Assembly: GCF_905203285.1 (NCBI RefSeq)
Contig: NZ_CAJKVK010000024.1
Span: 1 to 24,245, forward strand
Length of the DNA stretch: 24,245 nt
Reading direction: 5' to 3'
From: an uncultured Succinatimonas sp.
GTDB lineage: Bacteria > Pseudomonadota > Gammaproteobacteria > Enterobacterales > Succinivibrionaceae
Below the pieces are notes generated by a model, which did not search any database, was not told the DNA's origin, and saw nothing but the letters and a program-made list of their open reading frames with translations. This document shows, in pieces, positions 7,653 through 13,895 of this stretch (its first letter is position 1; each line of letters opens with the position of its first letter). The position numbers and the translations under genes are program-made.

Positions 7653-7943
7653 ATGCCGTTAAATTCACGTCAGCGCCAATTTTTAAAAGCTCAGGCTCAT
7701 GCCTTAAATCCTCTTATCCTTTTAGGAAATGACGGATTATCCGAGGCTGTCATCAAAGAGCTTGACAGCACAATTGAGCACCATGAGCTTGTTAAAATCA
7801 AACTCAACGCAGGTGAAGGACGCAAAGAACAAGCCGCTCAGGCAGCTCAAGCCGTCAACGCCGAATTGGTTCAGGTTGTAGGAAGAGTCGCAACTTTATT
7901 CAGACAAAGAAAAGAAGAAAGCAGATTCATTCTTCCTCGCTAG
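7653..7943 (+). CDS. yhbY: CRM-domain RNA-binding protein YhbY
   Basis: YhbY is a single-domain CRM (chloroplast RNA splicing and ribosome maturation) protein associated with pre-50S particles. The 96 residues include the family signature LGNDGLSEAVIKELDSTIEHHELVKIKL, which has the GxxG-like RNA-binding loop GNDGLS. The ATG at 7653 is chosen over an in-frame GTG at 7611: it gives the canonical MPLNSRQRQFLK start and has AGGA upstream. As in E. coli, yhbY is divergent from rlmE and lies near greA; here one extra small gene sits between yhbY and greA on the opposite strand. The shared upstream region is very AT-rich, and TACAAT at 7614-7619 is a possible -10. Confidence 0.93.
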   Translation: MPLNSRQRQFLKAQAHALNPLILLGNDGLSEAVIKELDSTIEHHELVKIKLNAGEGRKEQAAQAAQAVNAELVQVVGRVATLFRQRKEESRFILPR

Positions 7944-7970
7944 TTAAGCTTTTTCTTTTCTACCTCTTCA

Positions 7971-8023
7971 ATTAAAACCCGACTTTGAACTGTACTAAGT
8001 AGAGTTCACTTTCGGGTTTTAAT
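7971..8023. terminator. Bidirectional hairpin between convergent yhbY and the septoil-knot-like gene
   Basis: A perfect 12-bp stem joins 7971-7982 and 8012-8023, closing a 29-base loop with a second short stem inside (GAACT 7987-7991 with AGTTC 8003-8007). The T-rich strand at either end of the stem gives a U tract in both directions. The stop codon of the minus-strand gene (8019-8021) lies inside the right arm. Confidence 0.65.
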
Positions 8024-8330
8024 TTATCCCAGGGAACGCTGAAACTTCTTTAATACTGACATCCTCAAAAGCGTTAACAAACTGTACCGTAAAATCAGGG
8101 AACGCATTTACTATTTGCCACTTTCCGCATGAATCAGGGAAAGATGACACGAATTTAACCTTCAAATCAGGAAAAGAATTTACCTTTTTCACTTTAATAT
8201 CGGCAAAAGCATTGACTATTTTTACCTTACCGTACAAAAGAATACCTTTAAAAGTACAATTTGCTCCCACATCTGCAAAAGACGCCAATGGGAAAAGGAA
8301 CAGTAATGAAAAAAGAAATTTTTTTAGCAT
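8019..8330 (-). CDS. Small secreted repeat protein resembling the 7(1) septoil-knot (former DUF6150) family
   Basis: The protein has 103 residues. Residues 1-19 form a clear Sec signal peptide with a SFA|D-type cleavage site. The mature part is built of 11-residue units of the form x-K-V-K-x-V-N-x-F-P-D, ending at D44, D55, D66, D79, D90 and G101. Examples are LKVKFVSSFPD, FTVQFVNAFED and VSIKEVSAFPG; one unit is 13 long and contains SCGKW. C25 and C68 could form a disulphide. This pattern of alternating hydrophobic strands plus a CGKW turn resembles from memory the family annotated as 7(1) septoil knot, small beta proteins predicted to be deeply knotted. No enzymatic motif is seen and the function is unknown. 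It lies between yhbY and greA. The start has no ribosome site and abuts the greA terminator. Confidence 0.7.
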   Translation of the reverse strand: MLKKFLFSLLFLFPLASFADVGANCTFKGILLYGKVKIVNAFADIKVKKVNSFPDLKVKFVSSFPDSCGKWQIVNAFPDFTVQFVNAFEDVSIKEVSAFPGIN

Positions 8331-8332
8331 AG

Positions 8333-8360
8333 AAAAAAAAAAGCGCCAAAAAAATGACGC
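8333..8360 (-). terminator. Intrinsic terminator of greA
   Basis: On the minus strand GCGTCA pairs with TGGCGC (one G-U pair) around a T6 loop, followed by ten T (8333-8342). It begins 12 bases after the greA stop. The T run ends two bases before the ATG of the next minus-strand gene. Confidence 0.85.
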
Positions 8361-8372
8361 CTTTTACCAAAA

Positions 8373-8864
8373 TTAATTTTCGTATTTTATTTCGGCAATT
8401 TCGTAAGTAACTTGACCGCGCGGAATATTAATCTGCGCTTCATCACCCTCTATTTTACCTAAAAGACCTTTGGCAATAGGTGTCTTATAGGAGATTAAAT
8501 TTGACTGGATATCAGCCTCATCCTCACCTACTATCTTGTAAGTCACTTCTTTATCGGTATCAACATCAATAACCGTAACCGTGCAGCCGAATACGACTTT
8601 CAGCGGAGCGCCGCCTGCCGGCTTTAATTTTGTTACATCAATGATGTTGGCGGTGGCAAGCTTAGCTTCGATATCTTTAATCCGAGCTTCGCACAATCCC
8701 TGTTCTTCTTTTGCAGCATCATACTCTGCATTTTCACTTAAATCACCGTGACTGCGAGCCTCAGCAATTGCAGCGACGATACGCGGGCGCTCAACCAGCT
8801 TCAGACGCTCCAGCTCTTTACGTAAGAGCATCTCACCGCGAGCGGTCATCGGGGTTTGTTCCAT
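8373..8864 (-). CDS. greA: Transcription elongation factor GreA
   Basis: GreA enters the secondary channel of RNA polymerase and stimulates cleavage of backtracked RNA. The 163 residues comprise the N-terminal antiparallel coiled coil with the acidic tip GDLSENAEYDAAKEEQG, and the C-terminal FKBP-like domain (FGCTVTVIDVDTDKEVTYKIVGEDEADIQ...LISYKTPIAKGLLGK). The start at 8864 is preferred over an in-frame ATG at 8906: it matches the family start (MEQTPMTARGE) and has AAGGAA seven bases upstream, whereas the longer reading would begin in the structured leader. Upstream lie a good promoter and a GC-rich hairpin with a T tract. Confidence 0.95.
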   Translation of the reverse strand: MEQTPMTARGEMLLRKELERLKLVERPRIVAAIAEARSHGDLSENAEYDAAKEEQGLCEARIKDIEAKLATANIIDVTKLKPAGGAPLKVVFGCTVTVIDVDTDKEVTYKIVGEDEADIQSNLISYKTPIAKGLLGKIEGDEAQINIPRGQVTYEIAEIKYEN

Positions 8865-8876
8865 TACTTTTTCCTT

Positions 8877-8903
8877 AAAAATAAAGCGTCCCATAAAGGA
8901 CGC
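8877..8903 (-). promoter_or_regulatory. Putative attenuator hairpin in the greA leader (GraL-like)
   Basis: On the minus strand GCGTCC-TTTATG-GGACGC (8886-8903) is a perfect 6-bp GC-rich stem followed by TTTATTTTT (8877-8885), then directly by the greA ribosome site (8871-8876). A second hairpin (AAGATTG/CAATCTT, 8922-8939) lies upstream in the same leader. In E. coli a leader terminator in greA yields the small RNA GraL; the arrangement here is analogous but not visibly homologous. Confidence 0.5.
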
Positions 8904-8950
8904 CATAAAACATAAAACTTTAAGATTGAACTCAATCTTTTATGCTGTTA

Positions 8951-8979
8951 AGTCTACCATTTTCCCTTTCCTATATCAA
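8951..8979 (-). promoter_or_regulatory. Sigma-70-type promoter for greA
   Basis: On the minus strand TTGATA (-35, 8974-8979) is separated by exactly 17 bases from TAGACT (-10, 8951-8956). It lies about 90 bases before the greA ATG and just past the dnaJ stop, giving a leader of roughly 80 bases that includes the hairpins. Confidence 0.5.
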
Positions 8980-8995
8980 AGGCATAAAAAAGGGA

Positions 8996-10177
8996 TCATT
9001 TAGCTATGTCATCAAAGAATTTCTTAACTTTATTTAAGAATCCTTCACTTTTAGGAGTATGCGAGGATCGTGCCGCAGCTTGAGCCTGCGGATCAATTTC
9101 CTTACCGTTTTCTTCTCCGTTTAAAGAAGCCTCAAATTTTGCCAACAAATCCTTTTGATACGCAGTAAGATTTACCGGAGTCTCTACAATAATCCTGCAG
9201 TATAAATTACCTTTTGTACTGCTGCGCACCGATTTCACACCCTTGCCGGCAAGACGCATAATTGTACCGGTTTGTGTTCCGGGGCGAACAGAAACAGTAA
9301 CGCGTCCGTCTAATGTCGGGACATCAACCTTACCGCCTAAAGCGGCAGTGGTAAAGCTTACAGGAACCTCACAGGAAAGATCGTTACCGTCACGCTCAAA
9401 AATATTATGCGGTTTAACATCAACGACAACGTATAAATCTCCTGAAGGAGCTCCATTAAGTCCGGCCTCGCCCTCTCCTTGAAGACGAATGCGATCTCCG
9501 ACGTCAACTCCTGCCGGGATATTGACGCTTAGCATCTTAGTCTTTTCGACTCTTCCGGTACCCTGGCATTCAGGGCAAGGATTTTCAATTATCTCACCGG
9601 TTCCATGACATTGAGGGCAAATCTGAGCAATACTCATAAAGCCCTGACGCATGTGAACTTGTCCGCTACCATGGCAAGTAGGGCAAGTTTTCTTGCCGGT
9701 ACCACCGGTACCGTTACACTTTTCACAGCGTACGCGAGTCTTAATATTAATTTTCTTAGTAACTCCGCGAACTGCTTCTTCAAGTGTAAGAGTCAAGCGG
9801 ACACGCAAATCATTTCCCGGTACCACTTGAGGACCGCGTCTTGCTCTTCCGCCGGCTGCTCCGCCGAAAATGTCACCGAAAATATCGCCGAAATTTCCGA
9901 AGATGTCAGAAAAATCCGCATTACTAAAACCGGCGCCGCCGGCTCCTTGACCGTTAACTCCTTCAAATCCGAACTGATCATAAGCCTGGCGTTTTTGCGG
10001 ATCGGATAAAACCTGATACGCTTCATTTATTTCACGGAATTTTTCTCCGGCATCAGGATCTTTGTTGTGATCGGGGTGATACTTGATGGCAAGGCGTTTG
10101 AACGCGCGCTTAATGGTTGCCTCATCTGCATCTTTTGCAACCCCCAGCACTTCATAATAATCACGTTTGTCTGCCAT
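8996..10177 (-). CDS. dnaJ: Chaperone protein DnaJ
   Basis: DnaJ is the Hsp40 co-chaperone that delivers substrates to DnaK and stimulates its ATPase. The 393 residues have an N-terminal J domain with HPD (KYHPDHNK, about 31-38), a Gly/Phe-rich linker (about 75-115), four CxxCxGxG zinc repeats (CEKCNGTG, CPTCHGSG, CPQCHGTG, CPECQGTG), and the C-terminal substrate-binding domain. The C-terminal tail after about residue 350 is longer and more polar than in E. coli (376 aa). It lies in the usual grpE-dnaK-dnaJ order, but 325 bases separate it from dnaK. That gap holds a hairpin after dnaK and an IS605-type remnant, so dnaJ may need its own promoter; only a weak candidate (TTGGTA-17-TACATT) was found upstream. 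Confidence 0.97.
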   Translation of the reverse strand: MADKRDYYEVLGVAKDADEATIKRAFKRLAIKYHPDHNKDPDAGEKFREINEAYQVLSDPQKRQAYDQFGFEGVNGQGAGGAGFSNADFSDIFGNFGDIFGDIFGGAAGGRARRGPQVVPGNDLRVRLTLTLEEAVRGVTKKINIKTRVRCEKCNGTGGTGKKTCPTCHGSGQVHMRQGFMSIAQICPQCHGTGEIIENPCPECQGTGRVEKTKMLSVNIPAGVDVGDRIRLQGEGEAGLNGAPSGDLYVVVDVKPHNIFERDGNDLSCEVPVSFTTAALGGKVDVPTLDGRVTVSVRPGTQTGTIMRLAGKGVKSVRSSTKGNLYCRIIVETPVNLTAYQKDLLAKFEASLNGEENGKEIDPQAQAAARSSHTPKSEGFLNKVKKFFDDIAK

Positions 10178-10237
10178 ATATCCCTCTAAAACTTATCGTC
10201 ATCCAAATGTAGACAAGACTAAAAAAAATACCAAGAG

Positions 10238-10450
10238 AGTGACTTACTCCCCCGACTTCAAGAAGGCGGGGCTTCTTCTCGCTCAAGACACCTGTCGGTG
10301 CCAGTATCAACGAGCTATCCCCGCAAGTCCTGCGGTTCAGGCTATACAATAAGCCTGTTTTTATTGTAGTACACCAAAGTTAGGTGGACTGCTCTGTGCC
10401 TTTCATCCCCACCCTAAAGAGGATAGAGCCTTCCGGCATATATTGTTAAA
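10238..10450 (-). mobile_element. Internally deleted IS200/IS605-type element between dnaK and dnaJ
   Basis: This 213-bp segment shares both ends with the 53-bp element at 18241-18293: AGTGACTTACTCCCCC at one end (10238-10253) and CTTC[TC]GGCATATATTGTTAAA at the other (10431-10450). Read on the minus strand it begins after TTTAAC, and ends in an imperfect GC-rich hairpin (CCCCG-A-CTTC with GAAG-G-CGGGG, 10250-10271) and AGTAAGTCACT. Subterminal hairpins, no target duplication and a fixed AT-rich 5' target are traits of IS200/IS605 elements. One minus-strand frame (about 10328-10235) reads CGDSSL...SEKKPRLLEVGG, which looks like a TnpB C-terminal tail. No tnpA or usable tnpB remains. The right end may keep an omega-RNA-like scaffold. 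Confidence 0.65.
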
Positions 10451-10476
10451 GGCAGAAGCTTTAAACTCCTGCCTTT
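10448..10476 (-). terminator. Hairpin/terminator after dnaK, interrupted by the IS605-type element
   Basis: AAAGGCAG (10448-10455) pairs perfectly with CTGCCTTT (10469-10476), with a short inner extension after an A-C mismatch. On the minus strand the 3' arm ends TTT and runs straight into AACAATATATGCC of the mobile element. The U tract is therefore short, which suggests insertion at or in an older terminator. Confidence 0.5.
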
Positions 10477-10502
10477 AGTTTAGTCATCTATCTTTATATA
10501 GA

Positions 10503-12437
10503 TTACTTCTTGTCGTCTTTTACTTCTTCAAACTCAGCATCAACGACATCGTCTTTCTTTTGATCGCCCTGAGCACCGGCTCCTGCATTAGCCTGCTGCT
10601 GTGAAGCCTGCTGGGCCTGGGCCTGAGCCTGAGCTGCCTGCATTAAGGTCTGACCGGCCTGCAAAACAGCCTTTTCGGCATTTTCGATCTTGTCCTTGTC
10701 ATCGCCGCGGATTGCAAGTTCAAGCTCGCTTAAAGCTTTCTCTACTTTTGCCTTATCATCAGCTGAGACATTAGCACCAACATCCTGAAGCTGCTTACGC
10801 ATTGCGTGAGCGGTTGCATCGGCACGGTTACGTGCAGTTGCAAGCTCTTCAAACTTCTTATCTTCGGCAGAATGCTCTTCAGCCTCGCGAACCATACGTT
10901 TAATATCTTCCTCAGAAAGACCGGATGAAGACTTAATGGTAATCTTCTGCTCTTTACCGGTATTCTTATCTTTGGCAGATACGTGAATCAAACCGTCGGC
11001 ATCAATATCGAAAGTAACTTCAATCTGAGGGATTCCGCGCGGAGCGGGAGCAATACCCTCAAGGTTAAACTGACCTAAAGACTTGTTATCGGCAGCACGC
11101 TTACGCTCACCCTGCAATACGTGAATAGTTACGGCAGGCTGATTGTCTTCAGCAGTTGAGAATACCTGTGACTTCTTGGTCGGGATAGTGGTGTTCTTCT
11201 CAATAAGAGTAGTCATCACGCCGCCTAAAGTCTCAATACCCAAGGACAACGGAGTTACGTCAAGGAGCAATACGTCTTTCTTGGTTCCTGACAAAACACC
11301 GCCCTGAATTGCAGCACCGATAGCAACGGCCTCATCCGGGTTAACATCTTTACGCGGTTCTTTACCGAAGAAATCAGCAACAAGTTTCTGAACCATCGGC
11401 ATTCTGGTCTGACCGCCGACAAGAAGAACGTCATCAACGTCGCTCGGTGACAAACCGGCATCCTTCAAAGCGGTACGAACCGGATCCAAAGTCTTGGTAA
11501 CCAAATCCTCAACCAAGGACTCGAGTTTTGCACGAGTGATCTTGATGTTCATGTGCTTAGGACCAGTTGCATCAGCAGTAATGTACGGCAAGTTGACATC
11601 AGTCTGCTGGGATGAAGACAACTCAATCTTAGCCTTCTCGGCAGCTTCCTTCAAACGCTGCAATGCGAGCTGATCCTGACGCAAATCAACGCCCTGCTCG
11701 TTCTTAAACTCATCAACTAAGTAATTGATGATGCGATTATCGAAATCTTCACCGCCTAAATGAGTATCACCGTTAGTTGCCAAAACTTCAAAAGTCTTTT
11801 CACCGTCAACTTCATCAATATCAATGATAGAAATATCAAAAGTACCGCCGCCCAAGTCATAAACGGCAATCTTCTGTTCACCCTTTGCCTTATCCTCACC
11901 GTAAGCGATTGAAGCGGCAGTCGGTTCGTTGATAATACGCTTTACATCAAGTCCGGCAATACGTCCTGCATCCTTAGTTGCCTGACGCTGTGAATCATTA
12001 AAGTAAGCCGGGCAGGTAATAACGGCCTCGGTAACTTCCTCACCTAAAATATCCTCAGCAGTCTTCTTCATCTTCTTCAAGACTTCAGCTGAAATCTGAG
12101 GAGGAGCTAATTTCTTATCTCTAACTTCTACCCAAGCATCACCGTTATCTGCCTTAATAATCTTAAACGGCATGATGGAAATATCACGCTGAACTTCGGC
12201 ATCATCATAACGACGACCGATTAAACGCTTAATTGCAAACAATGTGTTCTTAGGATTGGTAACAGCCTGACGCTTTGCTGCCTCACCAACCAAAATCTCG
12301 CCGTCTTCAGCATATGCAACGATGGAAGGAGTTGTACGGCGACCTTCTGAATTCTCCAGTACACGTACTTTATCACCGTCAAGTACGGCAACGCATGAAT
12401 TGGTAGTACCTAAGTCAATACCGATAATCTTTCCCAT
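10503..12437 (-). CDS. dnaK: Chaperone protein DnaK (Hsp70)
   Basis: DnaK is the ATP-dependent Hsp70 chaperone, working with DnaJ and GrpE. The 644 residues show the ATPase signatures IIGIDLGTTNSCVAV (4-18), VYDLGGGTFDISI (about 195-207) and VLLVGGQTRMPMVQ (about 340-353), the interdomain linker VLLLDVTPLSLGIETLGG, the beta-sandwich substrate domain, and a helical lid. The lid ends in a Gln/Ala-rich stretch (QAQAQAQQASQQQANAGAGAQ) and the acidic terminus EFEEVKDDKK. Length and order match E. coli closely. It is preceded by its own sigma-32-like promoter inside the grpE-dnaK gap and a small leader hairpin (CCGTCT/AGACGG, 12463-12490). Confidence 0.98.
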   Translation of the reverse strand: MGKIIGIDLGTTNSCVAVLDGDKVRVLENSEGRRTTPSIVAYAEDGEILVGEAAKRQAVTNPKNTLFAIKRLIGRRYDDAEVQRDISIMPFKIIKADNGDAWVEVRDKKLAPPQISAEVLKKMKKTAEDILGEEVTEAVITCPAYFNDSQRQATKDAGRIAGLDVKRIINEPTAASIAYGEDKAKGEQKIAVYDLGGGTFDISIIDIDEVDGEKTFEVLATNGDTHLGGEDFDNRIINYLVDEFKNEQGVDLRQDQLALQRLKEAAEKAKIELSSSQQTDVNLPYITADATGPKHMNIKITRAKLESLVEDLVTKTLDPVRTALKDAGLSPSDVDDVLLVGGQTRMPMVQKLVADFFGKEPRKDVNPDEAVAIGAAIQGGVLSGTKKDVLLLDVTPLSLGIETLGGVMTTLIEKNTTIPTKKSQVFSTAEDNQPAVTIHVLQGERKRAADNKSLGQFNLEGIAPAPRGIPQIEVTFDIDADGLIHVSAKDKNTGKEQKITIKSSSGLSEEDIKRMVREAEEHSAEDKKFEELATARNRADATAHAMRKQLQDVGANVSADDKAKVEKALSELELAIRGDDKDKIENAEKAVLQAGQTLMQAAQAQAQAQQASQQQANAGAGAQGDQKKDDVVDAEFEEVKDDKK

Positions 12438-12512
12438 AATTTAATTTCTCCGCTAATTAATACCGTCTTTATTGTTTTATTTGGAGACGGATTCAAATCT
12501 TTCTGCTACTGA

Positions 12513-12540
12513 ATATGGAGACTAAAAACTAAAATTCAAG
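12513..12540 (-). promoter_or_regulatory. dnaK: Sigma-32-type heat-shock promoter upstream of dnaK
   Basis: On the minus strand CTTGAAT (12534-12540), a 13-base spacer and CTCCATAT (12513-12520) match the consensus CTTGAAA-N(11-16)-CCCCATnT at all but two positions. It sits about 75 bases before the dnaK ATG, just past the grpE stop, so dnaK can be induced independently of grpE. Confidence 0.65.
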
Positions 12541-12555
12541 TCCCCGTTTCATTTT

Positions 12556-13221
12556 TTATTCCGCGGCTCTTGCCACCATAACCATTGCAGGGCGGACAAC
12601 GCGTCCGTTTAAGATAAAGCCTTTTTGCATCACAGAAACAATGCAGTTAGGTTTTACATCCTTGCTTGGAATCATGGAAATAGCCTGATGAACGTTAGGA
12701 TCAAAAGGCTCGCCTACCGGATCAATTCTTTCAACGCCAAAAGTTGAAAGTTCTTTTAAAAATAAACGCAAAGTAGCTTCTACACCTTGAACCATAGCAT
12801 CTTGCGCATTTTCGGACTTGCTCTTTCCTGCCTCAAGTGCCATATCAAGAGAATCAACTACCGGAATTAATGCTTTAACGAACTTCTCCAAAGCATATTT
12901 GCGCTCGCGCTCCACGTCAGCTTCCGCTCTTTTTCTTGAATTATCAGCCTCAGCAACGGCACGCAGCATTTTTTCTTTATCGCTTAATGCCTGTTTGGCC
13001 AAAACTTCAAGCTGTGACTTAAGAGCAGCAATTGTGACCTGAGGATCTTCTTTAGCTTGTGCCTCTTCCTGTCCTGCATTTTGCTCTTGTGAAGAAGCAT
13101 CAGCTTTAACCACCTCTTCTCCCTGCTGCAAAACGACATCTTCATCAGGCTGAGCCTTCGTCTCTTGAACTTGTGCTTCAGCTTTAACATTCATTTCTTC
13201 AGGCTGCTTTTCCTCAGTCAT
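12556..13221 (-). CDS. grpE: Nucleotide exchange factor GrpE
   Basis: GrpE dimers release ADP from DnaK and act as a thermosensor. The 221 residues include a long N-terminal Glu/Gln/Ala-rich disordered stretch (1 to about 60), a long helical coiled coil (about 62-120, QVTIAALKSQLEVLAKQ onward), and the conserved C-terminal beta domain (about 150-220). That domain carries the family signature GVERIDPVGEPFDPNVHQAISM followed by GFILNGRVVRPAMVMVA. E. coli GrpE has 197 residues; the extra length is in the N-terminal tail. It is the first gene of grpE-dnaK-dnaJ and has a near-perfect sigma-32 promoter about 145 bases upstream. It is divergent from bamE. Confidence 0.95.
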   Translation of the reverse strand: MTEEKQPEEMNVKAEAQVQETKAQPDEDVVLQQGEEVVKADASSQEQNAGQEEAQAKEDPQVTIAALKSQLEVLAKQALSDKEKMLRAVAEADNSRKRAEADVERERKYALEKFVKALIPVVDSLDMALEAGKSKSENAQDAMVQGVEATLRLFLKELSTFGVERIDPVGEPFDPNVHQAISMIPSKDVKPNCIVSVMQKGFILNGRVVRPAMVMVARAAE

Positions 13222-13365
13222 TTCAAATCCTCACGATGATTATTATCCATCAGTCTTAATTAAGACTTTTGCCGCAAAATTGAACTCTGTAAATTAAAAA
13301 ACTTAAAAACAAACATTAAGTCAAATAAAAACAGAATGAATTTTGCAAAAATCATTTTGCTTAAC

Positions 13366-13394
13366 AAATGGGGATGTGTTTTTTTAATTTCAAG
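13366..13394 (-). promoter_or_regulatory. grpE: Near-consensus sigma-32 heat-shock promoter for grpE
   Basis: On the minus strand CTTGAAA (13388-13394), a 14-base spacer and CCCCATTT (13366-13373) match the E. coli sigma-32 consensus at every defined position. The start point would be near 13360, giving a leader of about 140 bases. No CIRCE dyad was seen, so control is probably by RpoH rather than HrcA. Confidence 0.85.
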
Positions 13395-13411
13395 TGACGG
13401 ACTATATTTTT

Positions 13412-13420
13412 TGCTAAAAT
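13412..13420 (+). promoter_or_regulatory. bamE: Extended -10 promoter for bamE
   Basis: TGCTAAAAT (13412-13420) is an extended -10. GTGACG at 13394-13399 could be a weak -35 with 15-base spacing, and it touches the -35 of the divergent grpE heat-shock promoter. The two promoters may compete for polymerase. Confidence 0.45.
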
Positions 13421-13448
13421 GCTGATAGTTAATTTAAGGTTTAATTTT

Positions 13449-13889
13449 ATGCGTTCTCGTAAATTCTTATTAATTTCAAGCCTGCTTGCCTCTTTGGCGG
13501 TTTTTTCCTCAGGCTGTGCCTACCGTGCCGATTTAGCTCAAGGCAATTTCGTTGAACAGGAAAACATCAATAAATTACATTACGGAATGTCCGCCGAACA
13601 AGTGCGTTTTATTTTAGGAACCCCTATGCTCGTAGATCCTTTTGATAATTCAAGATGGTACTACGTGCATTATTTCAGAGAAGGTTGGGATGATCCTCAG
13701 ATAAAAAATCTTATTGTCTTATTCAGCGGTGCAACCTTAATTGATATTTCAGGTGATTTTGAAAAACCTGCAAGCTTTAATGAACCGTCAACAGACGTAA
13801 GTAAAATTTCTCTTGATAAAATTCTTAAAGCATCAAGCGGTACAAATAATGTCGATAAAGACAGTACCGAAATTGAATCAGAAGAATAA
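13449..13889 (+). CDS. bamE: Outer membrane assembly lipoprotein BamE (SmpA)
   Basis: BamE is a small lipoprotein subunit of the BAM complex that folds beta-barrel proteins into the outer membrane. The 146 residues start with a lipoprotein signal peptide ending SSGC (lipidated Cys at 23). The SmpA/OmlA core follows: YRADLAQGNFVEQENINKL, the GMSAEQVRFILGTPMLVDPF segment, then WYYVHYF. The C-terminal 40 residues are polar and lie beyond the E. coli length (113 aa). The ATG at 13449 is chosen over 13419 because it places the signal peptide at the N-terminus and has AAGG about nine bases upstream. bamE lies near grpE in E. coli too. Confidence 0.92.
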   Translation: MRSRKFLLISSLLASLAVFSSGCAYRADLAQGNFVEQENINKLHYGMSAEQVRFILGTPMLVDPFDNSRWYYVHYFREGWDDPQIKNLIVLFSGATLIDISGDFEKPASFNEPSTDVSKISLDKILKASSGTNNVDKDSTEIESEE

Positions 13890-13895
13890 ACATCA

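Noticed and set aside
8865..8906. Longer GreA start at 8906 (14 extra residues)
   Set aside because: The extra part lies over the leader hairpin, matches no family N-terminus and lacks a ribosome site, while 8864 has AAGGAA.
10161..10349. A 62-residue minus-strand frame running from the IS remnant into dnaJ, as a gene of its own
   Set aside because: It lacks a ribosome site and crosses the element boundary. Only its inner part is interesting, as a possible TnpB tail.
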